Shown: piece by piece, positions 35,698 through 47,691 of the stretch
Position numbering within the stretch: the stretch's first letter is position 1
Layout: every line of letters starts with the position of its first letter
Assembly: GCA_963920525.1 (NCBI GenBank)
Contig: OY986439.1
Location: forward strand, 27,724,819-27,788,818
Source of the DNA: Dichetophora obliterata
Lineage: Eukaryota; Arthropoda; Insecta; Diptera; Sciomyzidae
Length of the DNA stretch: 64,000 bases
Reading direction: 5' to 3'
Translations under genes and position numbers: made by a program
The notes under the pieces: generated by a model
The model's input: the letters and a program-made list of their open reading frames with translations, nothing else
Databases searched by the model: none
Told to the model about the DNA's origin: nothing

Positions 35698-36373
35698 CAA
35701 TTTCCCTATGATTTCCGTATTCTACGGGTTATTCCATGAAAATTTGCCGAAGGAACCATACCTCTATCGTTAAAATCGAGTCCCCTACTTTTTGTTGGTA
35801 GATTTTTTCCCAAATTGACGTTCGTATGAAATATTACCTGCACGTTCACATCCATAACTCAAAAACTATCATGGTTTAATCGCCAGTAAGCGCGTTGGAA
35901 AGGTGAGCTCATTTGCAAAAATCAATTTACAAAAATCATCAATCAATTTACAAAAAAAAAATCTCCAACATTGGTCCAACGGTTCAAAAGTTACGGGCAT
36001 TCTTTAAGGTTGGTAAGCTCCGTAAGTCAAAAAAATTGAGCCAAAAAAATGGCCATGAAAGTAATATTCTTGGACAAAATCATGAAAAAAATGGAAAAAT
36101 GCTCCAAAATTTGGACAAAAATGCCCGTAACTTTTGAACCGTTGAACCAATGTTGGAGATTTTTTTTGTAAATTGATCAAAATGAGCCAACGCGCCTACT
36201 GGCGATTAAACTCGATCGATAGTTTTTGAGTTATGGATGTGAACGTGGAACGTCAATTTGGGAAAAAATCTACCAACAAAAAGTAGGGGACTCGATTTTA
36301 ACGATAGAGGTATGGTTCCTTTGGCAAATTTTCATGGAATAACCCATAGAATACGGAAATCATAGGGAAATTG
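35698..36373. mobile_element. Long-arm fold-back element in CR1 3' UTR
   Basis: Two arms of about 250-300 bp are inverted copies of one another. The left arm starts CAATTTCCCTATGATTTCCG and the right arm ends with its complement. Further shared blocks include TCGAGTCCCCTACTTTTTGT and TCCAACATTGG. The left arm has small extra insertions, so the arms have diverged by indels. A TTAGGGCGGGTCGA phrase at about 35660 just outside may be the true outer end. Confidence 0.8.
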
Positions 36374-36437
36374 TCGAAAAATAATATGTATATATTTTTA
36401 TATTAATTTTATATATTTTTGTTACTAAATTTTGCCT

Positions 36438-36465
36438 AGTCTGTAAGAATTAATGTTCATAGACT
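36438..36465 (+). other. 3'-terminal hairpin of CR1 copy B
   Basis: AGTCTGT pairs with ATAGACT, then an AA bulge, then GAA with TTC around a TTAATG loop. Its position relative to the tail is the same as in copies A and C. Confidence 0.75.
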
Positions 36466-36698
36466 GAAGAATTGAATTAAATAAATAAATAATTTTGGCC
36501 ATTTTCATTTAAGTGTTGACGTTTTCCTTAGATTTGGCGAATTAATAATATGTATATTTTTTGCATAGGCATTTTCTTGTTTTTGAGAAATGTATACTTG
36601 AATGCAATTTTTTAACTTTTTCAAAAAAATTAATGTAAGGTTTTATATCTCTGACACAAGAAGTAGTTCGCCCTAATTCGAAACGCCCTAATGTTCAT

Positions 36699-39103
36699 CT
36701 GTTCCACTCTCACTTCTAAACTGCTTATCATACTTTGACAAATGAGGTGACGTTGGAAGCGCGTTCCTCGTTCGCTGGTTATATGCCATGTTACGTTATA
36801 TTATATCAAATATGGCACCTTCTATAAGACATAAAGTCATGAAATAAAAAGTTATAAAAATAAACACTAATAGAAAAATAAACATTTACAGATTTAAGTT
36901 TGAATTACATTCGGAGTTGAAGAAAAATAGTTAGGAACTTCGTGCCTGACGGGGTCTCCCGACCACACCACTTTTTATAAATTTTACAACTTTACTTTTT
37001 ATACCATTTTTGTTATTTTGAAACAGCACTAAAATTACTTTGCGTAAAACTATCACATCATATAAGAGCTTGTAAAAAAACAACAAATAAGCATATGTCA
37101 ATCAAAATTTGTGTTATAACAAAATATAAAAAAAATGTCGTCACATTCTTTAAAGAAAACAACGAAATTTTGCAAAATACTGTTCGTTAAAAAAGCCAAA
37201 TGCAATATTAATCAATGAAGTGTTACTCAAGCTGTTTCAACAACGAATCATAAAAGACATTAAAAGTTTGGTATAATCTGAAAATACAATTTTTTTTTAA
37301 ATTTTAACGATAAAAAGGAATAAAAATAAAATATTAAGAAATATAATAAGCATTTACGCAATCTTTGTCACTAAGCCGGTAAAATTAAACGGCAATATTT
37401 TATCAATAAATGAGATAATGTCTATAAAAACGAGAATTTCATCATTCAGGGAATCGCCAATAAATGGCATGATTACGCAGATACTTTCTTTGTTAACAGC
37501 GTATTGAGAAAGGTCTGCAGCAATGGTGTGCTATTTGTGTTTATAAGTGTTGATCGCATGGCATTTATATATTTGTTTTATACAACAGTCTTAACCCACA
37601 TGCACGATCGACCAAAAGAAGACAACGAAGAGGAAGTATAGTTGAAGAATTGCTGGTGGCAGTCACAAAAGAGGCACAAATTTCAAGCAAATTAAAAAAG
37701 TCATGAGTCAAACAAGAGAGTGAAAGAGTGAGAAAGAGAGACCAGTCACGACGAGCTAACCCTTGAACAAGACAGTTAAGAAACTCCGCATGTCTTGCAT
37801 AAAAACTCACTTTCTTTTACATTTAGCCATAGCTACAAAGCTTTGCAGTATTCCTTTTTATTTTTTTGCCTCACTTTACCATTCACTGTTTGTTACTAAA
37901 AATGTGATGAAATAAAAGTTAAAAAAAGGAAAAATTATTATGTTGCCAAGCCTGCAAAGTAGCAAAGTTTATCAGTTAAGAGACGAGATTGGTTTTTTTT
38001 TCGATGCGCTTCGGTATCGAATGTTTTTAACCCGGAAATTTTCGTGGTTTATCATTTATTTTAAAAGCCTTTTCTACATACAGGTTATGAGCTAAAATGT
38101 CTTTTTTTAAGTGTTGTATTTTCAATTTTTATACGTTGGCTAATTTTATTGTATTTTTTTTTTTTTGTAAATTTATTTCAAAGGCTGAAAAAATTATGTA
38201 CATCTCACTCACACTCAACCTTATCATTTTTCGGAAGTAAAAAGTTACTAACTGCAACCAACGCTGGTAACATTATTTTGTGCAAGTTTTTGCAGTGAAT
38301 GGCGCATGCGTGACCAGTGACAAAGCTGATATTACAAAAAGTATGCAAATGTTTTTCACTTTTTCTTATTTGCAAGAGCAAAAGTTTATCAGTGCACAAC
38401 TAGTGGCTCAATTGACTCAAAATATTACTCATCCACCAAATTTACAAGTTTAAAGGTATTTTTATTTCTTTTCAAAAACATCTTCTAATAGTTTGAGGTT
38501 TAAAAATTGGCTCATTTATTAATTTTTGTGGCTACTACAAAAAATAATAGGTGCAAAATTACACTAAAATATTTATCTCGTATTTAGCTTATATGTGTCA
38601 TCGTGTGTGTGGAAACTACTTAGTTCGTTGTAGTTGTAATTGTCTGTGGTCATCACAAAAAACGTCCCACTCACTGCTATCACTCGTTTAAACCAGGTTG
38701 AATGACGTTTGTGTGTTGCTTTTATCTCTTTGGCTTACTTTGTATTTTTATTACGTTTTGAATTTGCTTATGCAAAACACATTTTTACACGTTTTACACG
38801 TTGTTTTAGCATTTGTGAACATACACACAATCTTTTCATAGACTGTAATGAAAAGTTCACAACATTTCAATTAACTTAACTAGAAAAGAGGAAATGAAAT
38901 TTTTGCATTGACAAATAGATTATCAATGCTACAATTTTGTTTAAGCTTAAATTGACGCATATAAGGTTTGAGAACATAGAACATTTGATAATGCTTGTGC
39001 ATACTAATCTTATAAAGACAAAGAAATTAAGAGGTTTTTGTTTTTTTTTTTTTGTATGTTTTTAGTTTTTGTGTATAAAATGAGGTCTTACTATATTATG
39101 TGA
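36699..39103. other. non-coding, nothing recognised
   Basis: About 2.4 kb without a supported gene. The short open frames at 37565-37810 and 38205-38399 (minus) carry no motifs. Confidence 0.4.
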
Positions 39104-39144
39104 CAGCTACGTAGCCAGAAGTTTTCATGGGGGGGGGGGGGGGG
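39104..39144 (+). repeat. hAT-end-like sequence followed by a G16 tract
   Basis: CAGCTACGTAGCCAGAAG at 39104 resembles the terminus CAGGCCTGTAGCCAGGG of the element at 42617. It is followed by 16 consecutive G at 39129-39144. No matching right end was found, so it is either a solo end or a degraded copy. The G-run length may be affected by sequencing error. Confidence 0.5.
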
Positions 39145-39414
39145 TAGAGGGATTTGATTATAAAAATTCATTAGTGCCAATAGAATATGCTGATTAAGCA
39201 TTTTTCTTAAAATTTTATAGGCGTGTTTAGGATAAGGTGGCGGCCCGCTTTGACCAAACTATTGGTCCGTTGTGATACCACAGAATAAAAAATGAAGTAA
39301 TGAAGTGAAACTTTTGTGTGGGATTGTTTTTACTGTGGTAGAACCATTTATAATTTGACGCAAGTATTATGCCGTGACTTCAGTCAAATCAAGTTACTGA
39401 GCGTTCTTTATTTG

Positions 39415-41969
39415 GTCGACTCTAGACCTAAGCGTACGGGTTCTCGAGCGTAAGCTCGTCTGCCCTTATGTCTGGTACTCATATTATAGTACCAGATAAT
39501 ATATAGCTTATGTTAAAGTAGTTTTACATTTCGTTTAATGCAGCACGACATGTTTTGGCTACTTTAGAGTTGATGGATACTTGCTCCATTTGATTTGATC
39601 GGAGCTGGACTGACCGAGACAGTGTATATTTCTCGTTTTGAGATGTCATTCTCGGAGAGTCATGTTAAAAATTCCTTAAGTACTATAATTTCGACTTGGA
39701 AAATACTGCAGTTATCAGCCAGCCTACGAGCCAAGGATACCCCTAATTCTTTTGAGTAGACCCCATACCGGATCATGTCATTAAATTTTGACCCATCTGT
39801 ATAGAAGTATAGACACCCTGGTTTCCACGGCGCTCCATTATTCCAGTATGTCCTTGTTGAAAAAGCGTGCCGTAGTTTCCATCAAAGGAAAGCAGTGATT
39901 TGCAGTAATCAGTCAGTAATCAGTTCTTGGTGGAATGAAATTGAATTTGTAGAGTATGAATGCGTGTCCTGTTTCCAGATTTTTCCATACTACAGTTTCC
40001 CTCAGACTGACGGCCGAAAAAGCTGCTGTTTGCCTGGCTTAGTCGAGGTGAAGAAAGGTCTCTAAAGCCAAAGTCGGTGTTGTCAGAGGTGAAGTCAGAG
40101 CACCGCTGATGCAAATAGATGCCATTCTTTCGACTCAAATATGTGATTTTGTACAAGCCTGGCCACCATACCATTGCTCCGTATTGAAGTATAGGTTAAA
40201 TGACCGCTGTATATAGTCATTGAACGATATTGGGTGACGAAAACCATCTTGTTCTTATAGCTTTTTTGCAAGTATACAGCGCAACTGTCGTTTTCTTCGT
40301 ACGCTTAGAAATGTTAAGTTTGCAGATCAGCTTCCTATCAAGAAGCAGTCCCAGATATTTTGCAATTTCCGAAAGGGACACTGCAGACCCATTAAGTATG
40401 ATTGGTGTGAGGAACAGAATATTGTTTTTTCTTGTGAAAAGCACCAGTTCTGTTTTGGCTGAATTTACTTAATACTAATTCGGCCCATCGCTCGAGTTTG
40501 CAAAGAGCAGAGCAGAGGAGTAGAAATGGCACACCGCCTTGTGGCGTACCTCTTGTCACCGATCTTACCTACCTAGTCTGATAAGATTACTCGGCAGTTG
40601 AGTAGCTTATCTATGATATAAGTAATGCTGTTATTCACACCTAACCCACTCAACTCTAGTCGTATAGATTGTAGCGTGACATTATTAAATGCTCCCTCTA
40701 TGTACAGGAAAGCAACTAAAGTGAATTCATTTTGCAAGAAGGGTCTTTCAATGTTCCCGACCAGTGAAGGCAAAGCCGTTTCTATGGACCTTTCCTTGCT
40801 ATATTCTTGCTGTGATATCGAAAGACAGCAGAGTCGATACTGCTGCGTACATACAGATCTAACAGCCGTTCTAACGTCTTCAAGAGGAATGACGTTAGAC
40901 TTGTAGGCTTGATATCTTTAGGAGTGGTATGTGCTGTTTTCCCTGCTTTAGGTACACCTTTAAGACTACTTTTGCTTTATTTCAAGAGCTAGGAATATAT
41001 ATCAGGCTTATGCAACCATTAAAATTATACGAAGCCAAGGTAAAATATATTTCGCAGCTTCTTGTTTTTCTACAGGGTAAATACCATCAAGCCCTGGTGA
41101 TTTATAGGGCTTGAAACTATTTATCACTCATTTTAATTTCCTCTTGGATACTAGTCCTTCGGTTTGTCTGCTTAAAACTGTTAGGGTTAGGAAGTTGTGC
41201 TCCAATAGGTGCGCTTCTACCAGTGAAGTGCGTATCTAATAGAAGGTTGAGAGATTCTGCACTAGACATTGTCCAAGTGCCATCTGACCTTTTGAGATAT
41301 CCGGGTGTGTTAGCGAGAATCTTGCGTAGCCTAGAAGCCTCTGCTATTCTTCAATTCACAGAATCGTTTATCAGAGGATCTTTTAGATTTCCTGGTTTCA
41401 GTTTTTAAAGTTTTGAGTACTACCTTGCAGGCTTTGGTTTTAGCTTCCCTTTGTTGTCCTTTTAGGATATGAAGAATAAAGAGAGCAATGTATTGATTTG
41501 GTTAGTACATCGACTAGATCATTTAGTTCAGCTGCCGATATAAGTTTGTCAATCAGACCTAATGGCAAATGTTTTGCCAAAGCTCTTTCATATAATCCCC
41601 AGTTCGTCTTGCGAAAGTTAGTCGGGTTTATTATTTTGGTATCTATGTTTCCCAAAATAATTAATAATAAATAATCGTGTAAATTATACTCAATGTAGCG
41701 GTAGTCGGAGTCAGAGTATTGATGATGACCCCTCGACGAATATTGCTGGTATCGTTCACCAATTTCCTCATGTTATCTGGATGCGGGCTTTCATCGTGTG
41801 GGTAGTATGCTGTAACCAACCAGTACGTGTCCTTGCCTGGCTCGATGCTGGCCGCAACCACATCTCTACCGCAGTTTCTGTGAATCCAGAATAAATTAAT
41901 ATTATTTTGGACTAAGAGTATCGTTGAGACAAGCTTGTAGTGATGAAGGTTAATCTGGAGCACTTTCAT
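39415..41969 (-). pseudogene. LOA-like ORF2 pseudogene (EN, RT, RNase H)
   Basis: Starts at MKVLQINLHHYK (41969), the usual opening of the endonuclease in this group. The TAYYPHDE phrase near 41800 belongs to the endonuclease. RT pieces follow: SPGLDGIYPV near 41090, KDIKPTSLTSFLLKTLERLLD near 40890 (broken), FLYIEGAFNN near 40700 and SVTRGTPQGGV near 40545. Directly after this the YADD box is deleted, and the reading resumes at ALCKLERWAELV. The segment 40444-40217 gives KYLGLLLDRKL and KKTTVALYTCKKAI. RNase H is recognisable near 39800-39420 (FYTDGSKFND, DNCSIFQVEI, PDIRADELT). Clearly dead. Confidence 0.7.
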
Positions 41970-42911
41970 CCGCTCTAGATTTGTGGCTGACCACCACCGT
42001 TGTATCTTTTTCGGACGTCTCCTCAGCCAGAAGATTTTCCTCAACCTAGCGTACAGCTTGGGTCTCAACAACTTTTGATACAGCCTGGCTTGACTGCACT
42101 CCTGCTATATGGCCTCTGGACTGCTTGTCCTTGCTGTACACATTTAGAAAGACCTTGGAAAAGGAGTACCAGAGGATTTCTTTCCTCTTTTCTAGCGGCT
42201 TTAGTGATTCTGCATTCATCAACTGTATGACCCACCTTGAGTGACCCACTGACTCTTCTATCTTGTCGATTGTCCAGCCTTCCATATTTATGTCCGGGTT
42301 GCAAGCTCACAACATTTTAATAATTTCTTCCGGCTTTAAGCAGAGTACCGGTAGCCACACTCTTGCTCTGGGACGAGCCGGTATCTTGTCCCTCTCTAAA
42401 GCCTTCAGCTTGGCCCCAGGCAAAATCTCGCTGACTTTGCTTATGGTCACTTTATACAACAAAGCAGACATGTCGTCATCGCAGGCAATCAATTTTACTT
42501 GGCCCGAGTTGTGTCACCCAGCGTCATGACAACAAAAGGGGTGACCAGGGTTCTCCTCCAGTACCTGGAAAAAGGTGCAAACTAATGCGGCTTCCACCCA
42601 CCTACACTTGTCGCGGCAGGCCTGTAGCCAGGGTGGGCCCCTGCTACAACCGTTTGCCCCCCTGGCCAAATCAGAAAATGAAAAACTTTAAATGAATAAT
42701 TAATATGAATTTTGTTGATATATTTGCTTATTGCTTTAAAATAAGTTTAGTTTAAAATAACAAAAAATATACACATTCACCTTATTCATGAATTGAATAT
42801 GTATATGAAATTTGTAAAACAAAACATTTCAGACAAATTGTTACAATTTTTCAACCTTTACTACCACAAAATAAGATTTGAATTTAGATAATTTTTTAAC
42901 CCGCATCCATA

Positions 42912-44014
42912 CACGCAGAGAAAAAACATAATTGCAACAACCATGTTTTCAGAGAATCATAGTATGATTCGGATTATGATTTTTGCTTACATGTTCTTAA
43001 ACATATAATATTTTCTTTGATCATGATAAAATGATACCAACAACTATATTTTGAAAAGGAATTTTTTGTAGGAGCCAAAATATTATTGAAACAATCATTA
43101 TTCTCTTATTGGGTCGAAAATAGAATGATTGCAACAACTATATTATGAATTCGTTTTTAGGATCCAGAATATTATTGAAACAATAATTTTATTTTTTTAT
43201 TTTCATGCAATCCAAAATCCATTGTATGGGCTTAACAGAAATATTAATTTAATTGAAAAATCATTTGATAAAATATTCTTTCCGAGCTGGGGTTTGAACC
43301 GCGGCTTTTTTGCTTACGAGCCACGCACACTACCAGTAAGCCACAGCCGCTACTACCGCTCGCCTGACTAATGCCATTCATAAACATTGTACATTAAGTG
43401 CATTGTCACAAAAATAGCAATATGTGTGATAAACAAAATTTGGTCAGAATTGCGAAATATATTTACGGTAAATATAAATATGTTTGCTACATTTAAAGTC
43501 GAAAATGTCACTTTTCTGCATGCTGTTTCTAAAATAAGGCGATTTAAAACAAAACACAATAATTGAACAGTTGACAAACGAAACGGCACATAGCCAGGAA
43601 TCGATAAAACTTGTTGTGTCTGAATGAAGTGAAAGTTTTTCCTGCAAACTGTTCAGACACAATAAATGCTTTCGATTTTTGGTTATGTTCTGCTTCGTTT
43701 GCCAACAATCAAAGAATAGTTCATACAAACATTCAAAATTCCAATATGTTTGTCTCTATAATAATATTCACATTTATCATGATTGACAGAACTACAACAT
43801 TTTTGTTGCAACTAATAGTCGAGGCAATCATAGTATGTTGACGATTTCAATGATGTTATGATTTCAACTATTGTTATTTTTGGTACCATTATTAGTAAAT
43901 AATGACTTTATTAATGCAAAAATTTGTGTTTCTGCAGAAATAATACAATAATTTTAATAAAAGAATTATTATTGCAGTAATCATGTCTCAACCATGTCTT
44001 TTCTCTGCATGTTG
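42912..44014. mobile_element. Inverted-repeat element inside the piggyBac-like MITE
   Basis: CACGCAGAGAAAAAACATAA at 42914 is mirrored by the complement of CATGCAGAGAAAAGACATGG ending near 44013. Repeated ATTATTGAAACAATMATT-like palindromes occur between them. A tRNA-like SINE head at 43281-43350 lies within. Exact limits are uncertain. Confidence 0.55.
43281..43350 (-). mobile_element. tRNA-like SINE head or tRNA pseudogene
   Basis: On the minus strand GCGGCTGTGGCTTACTGG contains an A-box-like TGGCTTACTGG (43343-43333), and GGTTCAAACCCC (43300-43289) is a B-box. The first 27 or so bases align well with the head of the SINE at 11844 (GCGGCCGTAGCCTAGTGGGT), which points to the same tRNA ancestor. 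The acceptor ends do not pair, so a functional tRNA gene is unlikely. Confidence 0.65.
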
Positions 44015-44750
44015 GAACTTTCTAGAAACGAAAAGCACGTTGTGCACCAATTTGATGCAGATACAAAAAGAATATATATAATTCATTGAAGTGTTCTTAA
44101 TTTTTAAATTTTTTTTTTGTGCATGATGAATGTTTATTAATTTTAAAAGAAAAAACTGCAAATCTTGATTCTAGCAAAAATTTAAAAAGGCAAAAGATTT
44201 AAATCAAAACATGCATGTTTGTTCTTAATATATATATATCTGAGCAAAAATTTTTCATCAATTTGATGCAAACGACGGATGCGGGTTAATTCAATTTTTT
44301 TATTTGTTTTACTTAAAAAATGTCTTATAAATATGTTAGCCCATTTCGCTATTCTTTCTTATATTTAGCCACTTTAAATAAATCTTGTATTTTTACCTTC
44401 ATTTTATTACAAAGTCCTGAATTAATTTTTATATTATTTTTTATGTACTAATCTTATGTATAAAAAGATCTGCATATCCATGTATATATATTATAAAATT
44501 AACTGTTTTTTAATAAATATGTGTAATGTATTCATTTCACACGTTAAAAAATTGGTTTTTTTTATTTAAATGAAAAACAAAAAAAATTTCCCCCCCAAGA
44601 CTCATGCCTGCCCCTCTGTCTTCTTGGTCTGGCTACAGGCCTGTGTCGCGGTAAAGTACCCCGTCCGCCCTCTGCATGCCAATGACAACTAGCACTCTGC
44701 CTTGCCTCTTGGCCAAATTGCTGTGTGACCTGGGTTCAGTGATTTTACTG

Positions 44751-47319
44751 ATCTCTAATGGAAGCTTAAATTAGATCGGCATTGGTACCGAAAATCAACA
44801 CTTTATCTTTGTTTTAATTTACTTGTGTTAAGTTGAAGATTTCTTATTGTTTGCACTTAGAAAAAAAAAATCAAATAAACAGTATAGACATTTGATTATG
44901 CGAAAAACATAGCCATGAACAGCTTGAAAGATTAACCATGAACTGAAAATTACATAAAGTTGCTTCACAATCTTTTTTTTTTACTGTTATTGAGTACTGC
45001 GCGCATTTGTTTTTTGTTTTCTGTTTTTTCCTTATCTGATAATATTTTTATTTGCGTTAATGTTTTATCTATCTTAAGCCTATGTTTACCTTGACTCAAG
45101 GTCATGTGACAAGCATTAACTTTTTGTTTGGCTTCAAATTTCGTTGTTTTAAAGAAAAAATTTTTGGTTAATATTATTTACGATGTTTTGTTTAATATTT
45201 TGTTCAAATTGTAAACTTTTATAAGAAAAAGTATTTTTTTTATAAATATTTTTTTTTCGAAAATTCACCTTAGATCGTTAAAATTCACCTAATTTTTTAT
45301 CAAACTTAACCAAGGTCTTTCTTACTTTATAGAACAGTTATAAAAATCTTATAATAAAATTATCTTTATAGCAGTTTTTATTATTGAAACAGAACAAAAA
45401 CAGGACTAATTAGCTTAAGATTCACAAAACATTTATGTATATACAATATATTTGCTGAACATATTTTAAGTGAAATGAACTGAAAACTACGCTAAGCTAG
45501 AACAAAATTAACCAAATAAACATAAATCTTTTTATAAACCACAACATTTAAAGTGATAAAAGAATGAAACTATGGTAAAACCACAAAAACTTGTCAAAAT
45601 ATGTGTCAAAATTTGTCAACATTAATCAGCATGGCGCTTAATTTCACTGTTTAACATTTTTTTCATGCATTGTTTTGATTTTATAGTAAGTTCAAATTTA
45701 AGATTCAAGTGTATTTTTTGCGATTCTGATGTTTTACTGTACCATCATTTTCACTAAGCTAAGAAAAGTAAACCGCAGCGCAAATTTGCCACAAAATAAG
45801 CAAAACCGCATAAGTAACAATGAGTGTGCGTGTGTGTGTGTGTGTGTTAAATAGTTATATAAAAATTTTAGTCATTGAATTTCCACGCTTTTTCTTTTGA
45901 GTTTTTTTCTTTTAAATTTCAAAATAAATGTTTTACAGCCAGTTTTGCTAAAATTTTATTTATGTTGTTAATTAACTGGTGCTGTTGTGCTACGATATGT
46001 TGTCGTTAAAGTTGTTGCAGTCATTGTAGTTGTTTTTGTTGTTGTGGTTGTTGCTGCCATCTACTGCTGCCAACATTTAGTAACGGCATTCAAGTAACTT
46101 TCACTTCTTTCTTAGACAGTAACGAAGGTAGGTAACTTTTCTTTCCACTCATATTCCATACTCACGCTCTTGTTTTACGTCACACCCCGCGCTACTCTCC
46201 GTCACATACTTCCCTATCAAACAAACTCTTGCTGCCGTCTCATTTAAACACGTTCTGTGAATTTGCCTCATTTGACACGAACTACGACCAACCACGACTC
46301 AACCTTGTTCAAAGTCTAAAAGCTAAGACTTTGAAGCTTTCATTGAAGTCGCTCTCGCTCTGTGCACTCTGTCTTCAAGGCATCAAAGCATTTATGGCAT
46401 TACAACAACTTGCTAGAGTTGCCATGGTTAAGAAAATTTTAAAAAAATTATTCATGCTTTCGTTAGAACAATTTAGATGTTATCAATATAAAGCAGTATC
46501 TAAATTAAAAAGCTATTAACAAAACTCTATGAAAATATAAATAAAAACCGTTGCAAGCTCTCAATATAAAAGCCATTAAAAAAGGTGAATGCCACCAATT
46601 AGTCATATCGAGATAAAAATAAAAAGAGAGAAAGGAAGAAAGAAAGAACATTTATCAGGTATTCTTTTTGCGATTTTATTATGTCTGGCATTTAGCTATT
46701 GTAATAAATACAGATAAAATAATCTACGAATATACATAATTAAAACAGTTCAAAGACTTTAGCGCCAAACTTTGGAAAAGACACAAAAATATCTTATTTT
46801 GAACTGCTAATATCAAGTATCTTTTGCTTTTAGCGAATTTTTTGTAATTGTTCGGGACTAAGAAAAGTTTTTTTTATAGTTTTTCTACTTAAATATTTTT
46901 TTTATATATCTATGAAATTATTTTTTTTTCTTGATTTTGATTGAAATAATTTTTATAAGCTCGTATTGAAGTTTTGTATTGAAAGTTTGTATTCTTTCAA
47001 CACTTGTTAGCGCTATTATGAAGAAATTATTTATACATTTTTATAATTTTTGAAAACATCTTTTATTAAGATTTTGTGCTAATTTTCTATAAAGTGTATG
47101 GATAGTTTGTAGTTTTTTTACACTTATTATTTTAAATATAAAATAATTTGCAACTTTTGCATAAGTATTAAAAAATTTTTATATAATAAATATTGTCCAT
47201 AGACATAAAAACAAATTTTTAGCCTTATTTTTAAATAGTTCGGAGATATTGGGTGGTTTTTTCACATTCATTTTTTTTAATATTTCTATTTTGCAAAAAA
47301 AAAACATTAGCTAAAACCC
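44751..47319. other. non-coding, with (GT)n at 45826-45847
   Basis: AT-rich. GTT-rich low complexity lies at 46005-46070. An open frame at 46229-46519 lies in a somewhat GC-richer patch but has no motif or splice context that I trust. Confidence 0.4.
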
Positions 47320-47485
47320 GGCGCGTTGCTGCCACGCTCCCTTGTCCAAAGCCCATAATATGTTATCAATAAAACTGCATGTGTAAACTGAGGTCGAATA
47401 CTCAATAACTCCAAAACTATTCGATATCACCCATTTTGGTTATATGTAAGGTACCACGCCCCCTTGTCTAAGGGCCCATTAAAAA
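47320..47485 (+). repeat. ~130-bp tandem repeat, left part
   Basis: Contains the phrases ACTGAGGTCGAATACT, ATAACTCCAAAACTATTCGA and CACGCCCCCTTGTCTAAG, all of which recur to the right of the CR1 insertion at 52437-52700. Confidence 0.8.
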
Positions 47486-47691
47486 CGCAATCACTGGTTT
47501 TTACTTCTCTTGCTGCTCTATTTTGAAATTATCTGCAAATTGCTTTGAATTAATGATTTAATCCTTTAAATAATCTGAACGCTTTATTGTGTTGCTTGAA
47601 TAAATAACAGTGATTTGATTTCAATCTGGATTTGGCTTAATTTATCAAATTTGTTTTCGTTTGCTAACATAACCTCACTTTATGTTACAAA

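Larger units (their letters stand above)
34257..36492 (+). mobile_element. CR1-like retrotransposon, copy B (5'-truncated)
   Basis: Begins within the RT domain at LIFNNSLRHGIFID (compare LIFNNSLFSGNFID in copy C) and ends in an AAATAAATAAATAA tail at about 36480-36492. A 676-bp fold-back element is inserted in its 3' untranslated region at 35698-36373. Same strand and family as copies A and C. Confidence 0.85.
33803..36690. mobile_element. hAT-like element carrying a LINE insertion
   Basis: Perfect octamers ATGTTCAT lie at 33795-33802 and 36691-36698. The termini are TAGGGCGTATCGAA on the left and, read inward, TAGGGCGTTTCGAA on the right. TAGGG ends plus 8-bp duplications are typical of the hAT superfamily. 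The element's own DNA is only about 650 bp (33803-34256 and 36493-36690) and non-coding; the rest is CR1 copy B. A second inward TTAGGGCG motif lies near 36670 (complement). Confidence 0.8.
42896..44289. mobile_element. piggyBac-like MITE nested in the hAT-like element
   Basis: TTAA at 42896-42899 and 44286-44289 with inverted ends TTAACCCGCATCC. The phrase ATCAATTTGATGCA-like occurs near 44050 and 44258. Another inverted-repeat structure lies inside it. Confidence 0.75.
42617..44643. mobile_element. hAT-like element with 8-bp target duplication
   Basis: Perfect octamers TGTCGCGG at 42609-42616 and 44644-44651 flank identical inverted ends, CAGGCCTGTAGCCAG. The octamer is GC-rich coding sequence of the interrupted LINE, so chance repetition is unlikely. 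The interior codes for nothing itself and holds a TTAA-bounded MITE (42896-44289). Confidence 0.9.
42046..44740 (-). pseudogene. LOA-like ORF1 with DUF4780-type domain, split
   Basis: Read on the minus strand from about 44740 to 44644, then from 42616 to 42046 after removal of the inserted element. Phrases are KWVEAAL-like (RWVEAALVCTFFQVLEENPG), KLIACDDDMSALL, RPRARVWLPVLCLKPEEI, NPDINMEGWTIDKIEE, HSRWVIQLMNAESLKPL and YSFSKVFLNVYSKD. From memory, this order matches the DUF4780 domain that occurs in fly transposon ORF1 proteins and is presumed to bind nucleic acid. A stop interrupts it near 42530 and another between MIKML and ACNPDIN. Beginning and end are missing. Confidence 0.65.
39415..44750 (-). 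mobile_element. LOA-like LINE (Jockey group), degenerate
   Basis: The minus strand reads, in order from high to low coordinates: the C-terminal part of an ORF1 with a DUF4780-like domain, then an endonuclease start, RT, and RNase H. RGTPQGGV-type RT motifs together with an RNase H domain indicate the LOA side of the Jockey group. It carries many stops, frameshifts and deletions. A 2027-bp hAT-like element (42617-44643) splits its ORF1. The 5' limit near 44750 is approximate. Confidence 0.7.

Noticed and set aside
35913..36137. 74-codon frame
   Set aside because: Falls within the fold-back element; no domain.
43281..43350. Functional tRNA gene
   Set aside because: The acceptor stem does not pair and the head matches a SINE; called SINE-derived instead.
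46117..46128. Possible 12-nt microexon (CTTAG before, GTAGGT after) keeping phase 1 of the host exon
   Set aside because: Too short to support without transcript evidence.
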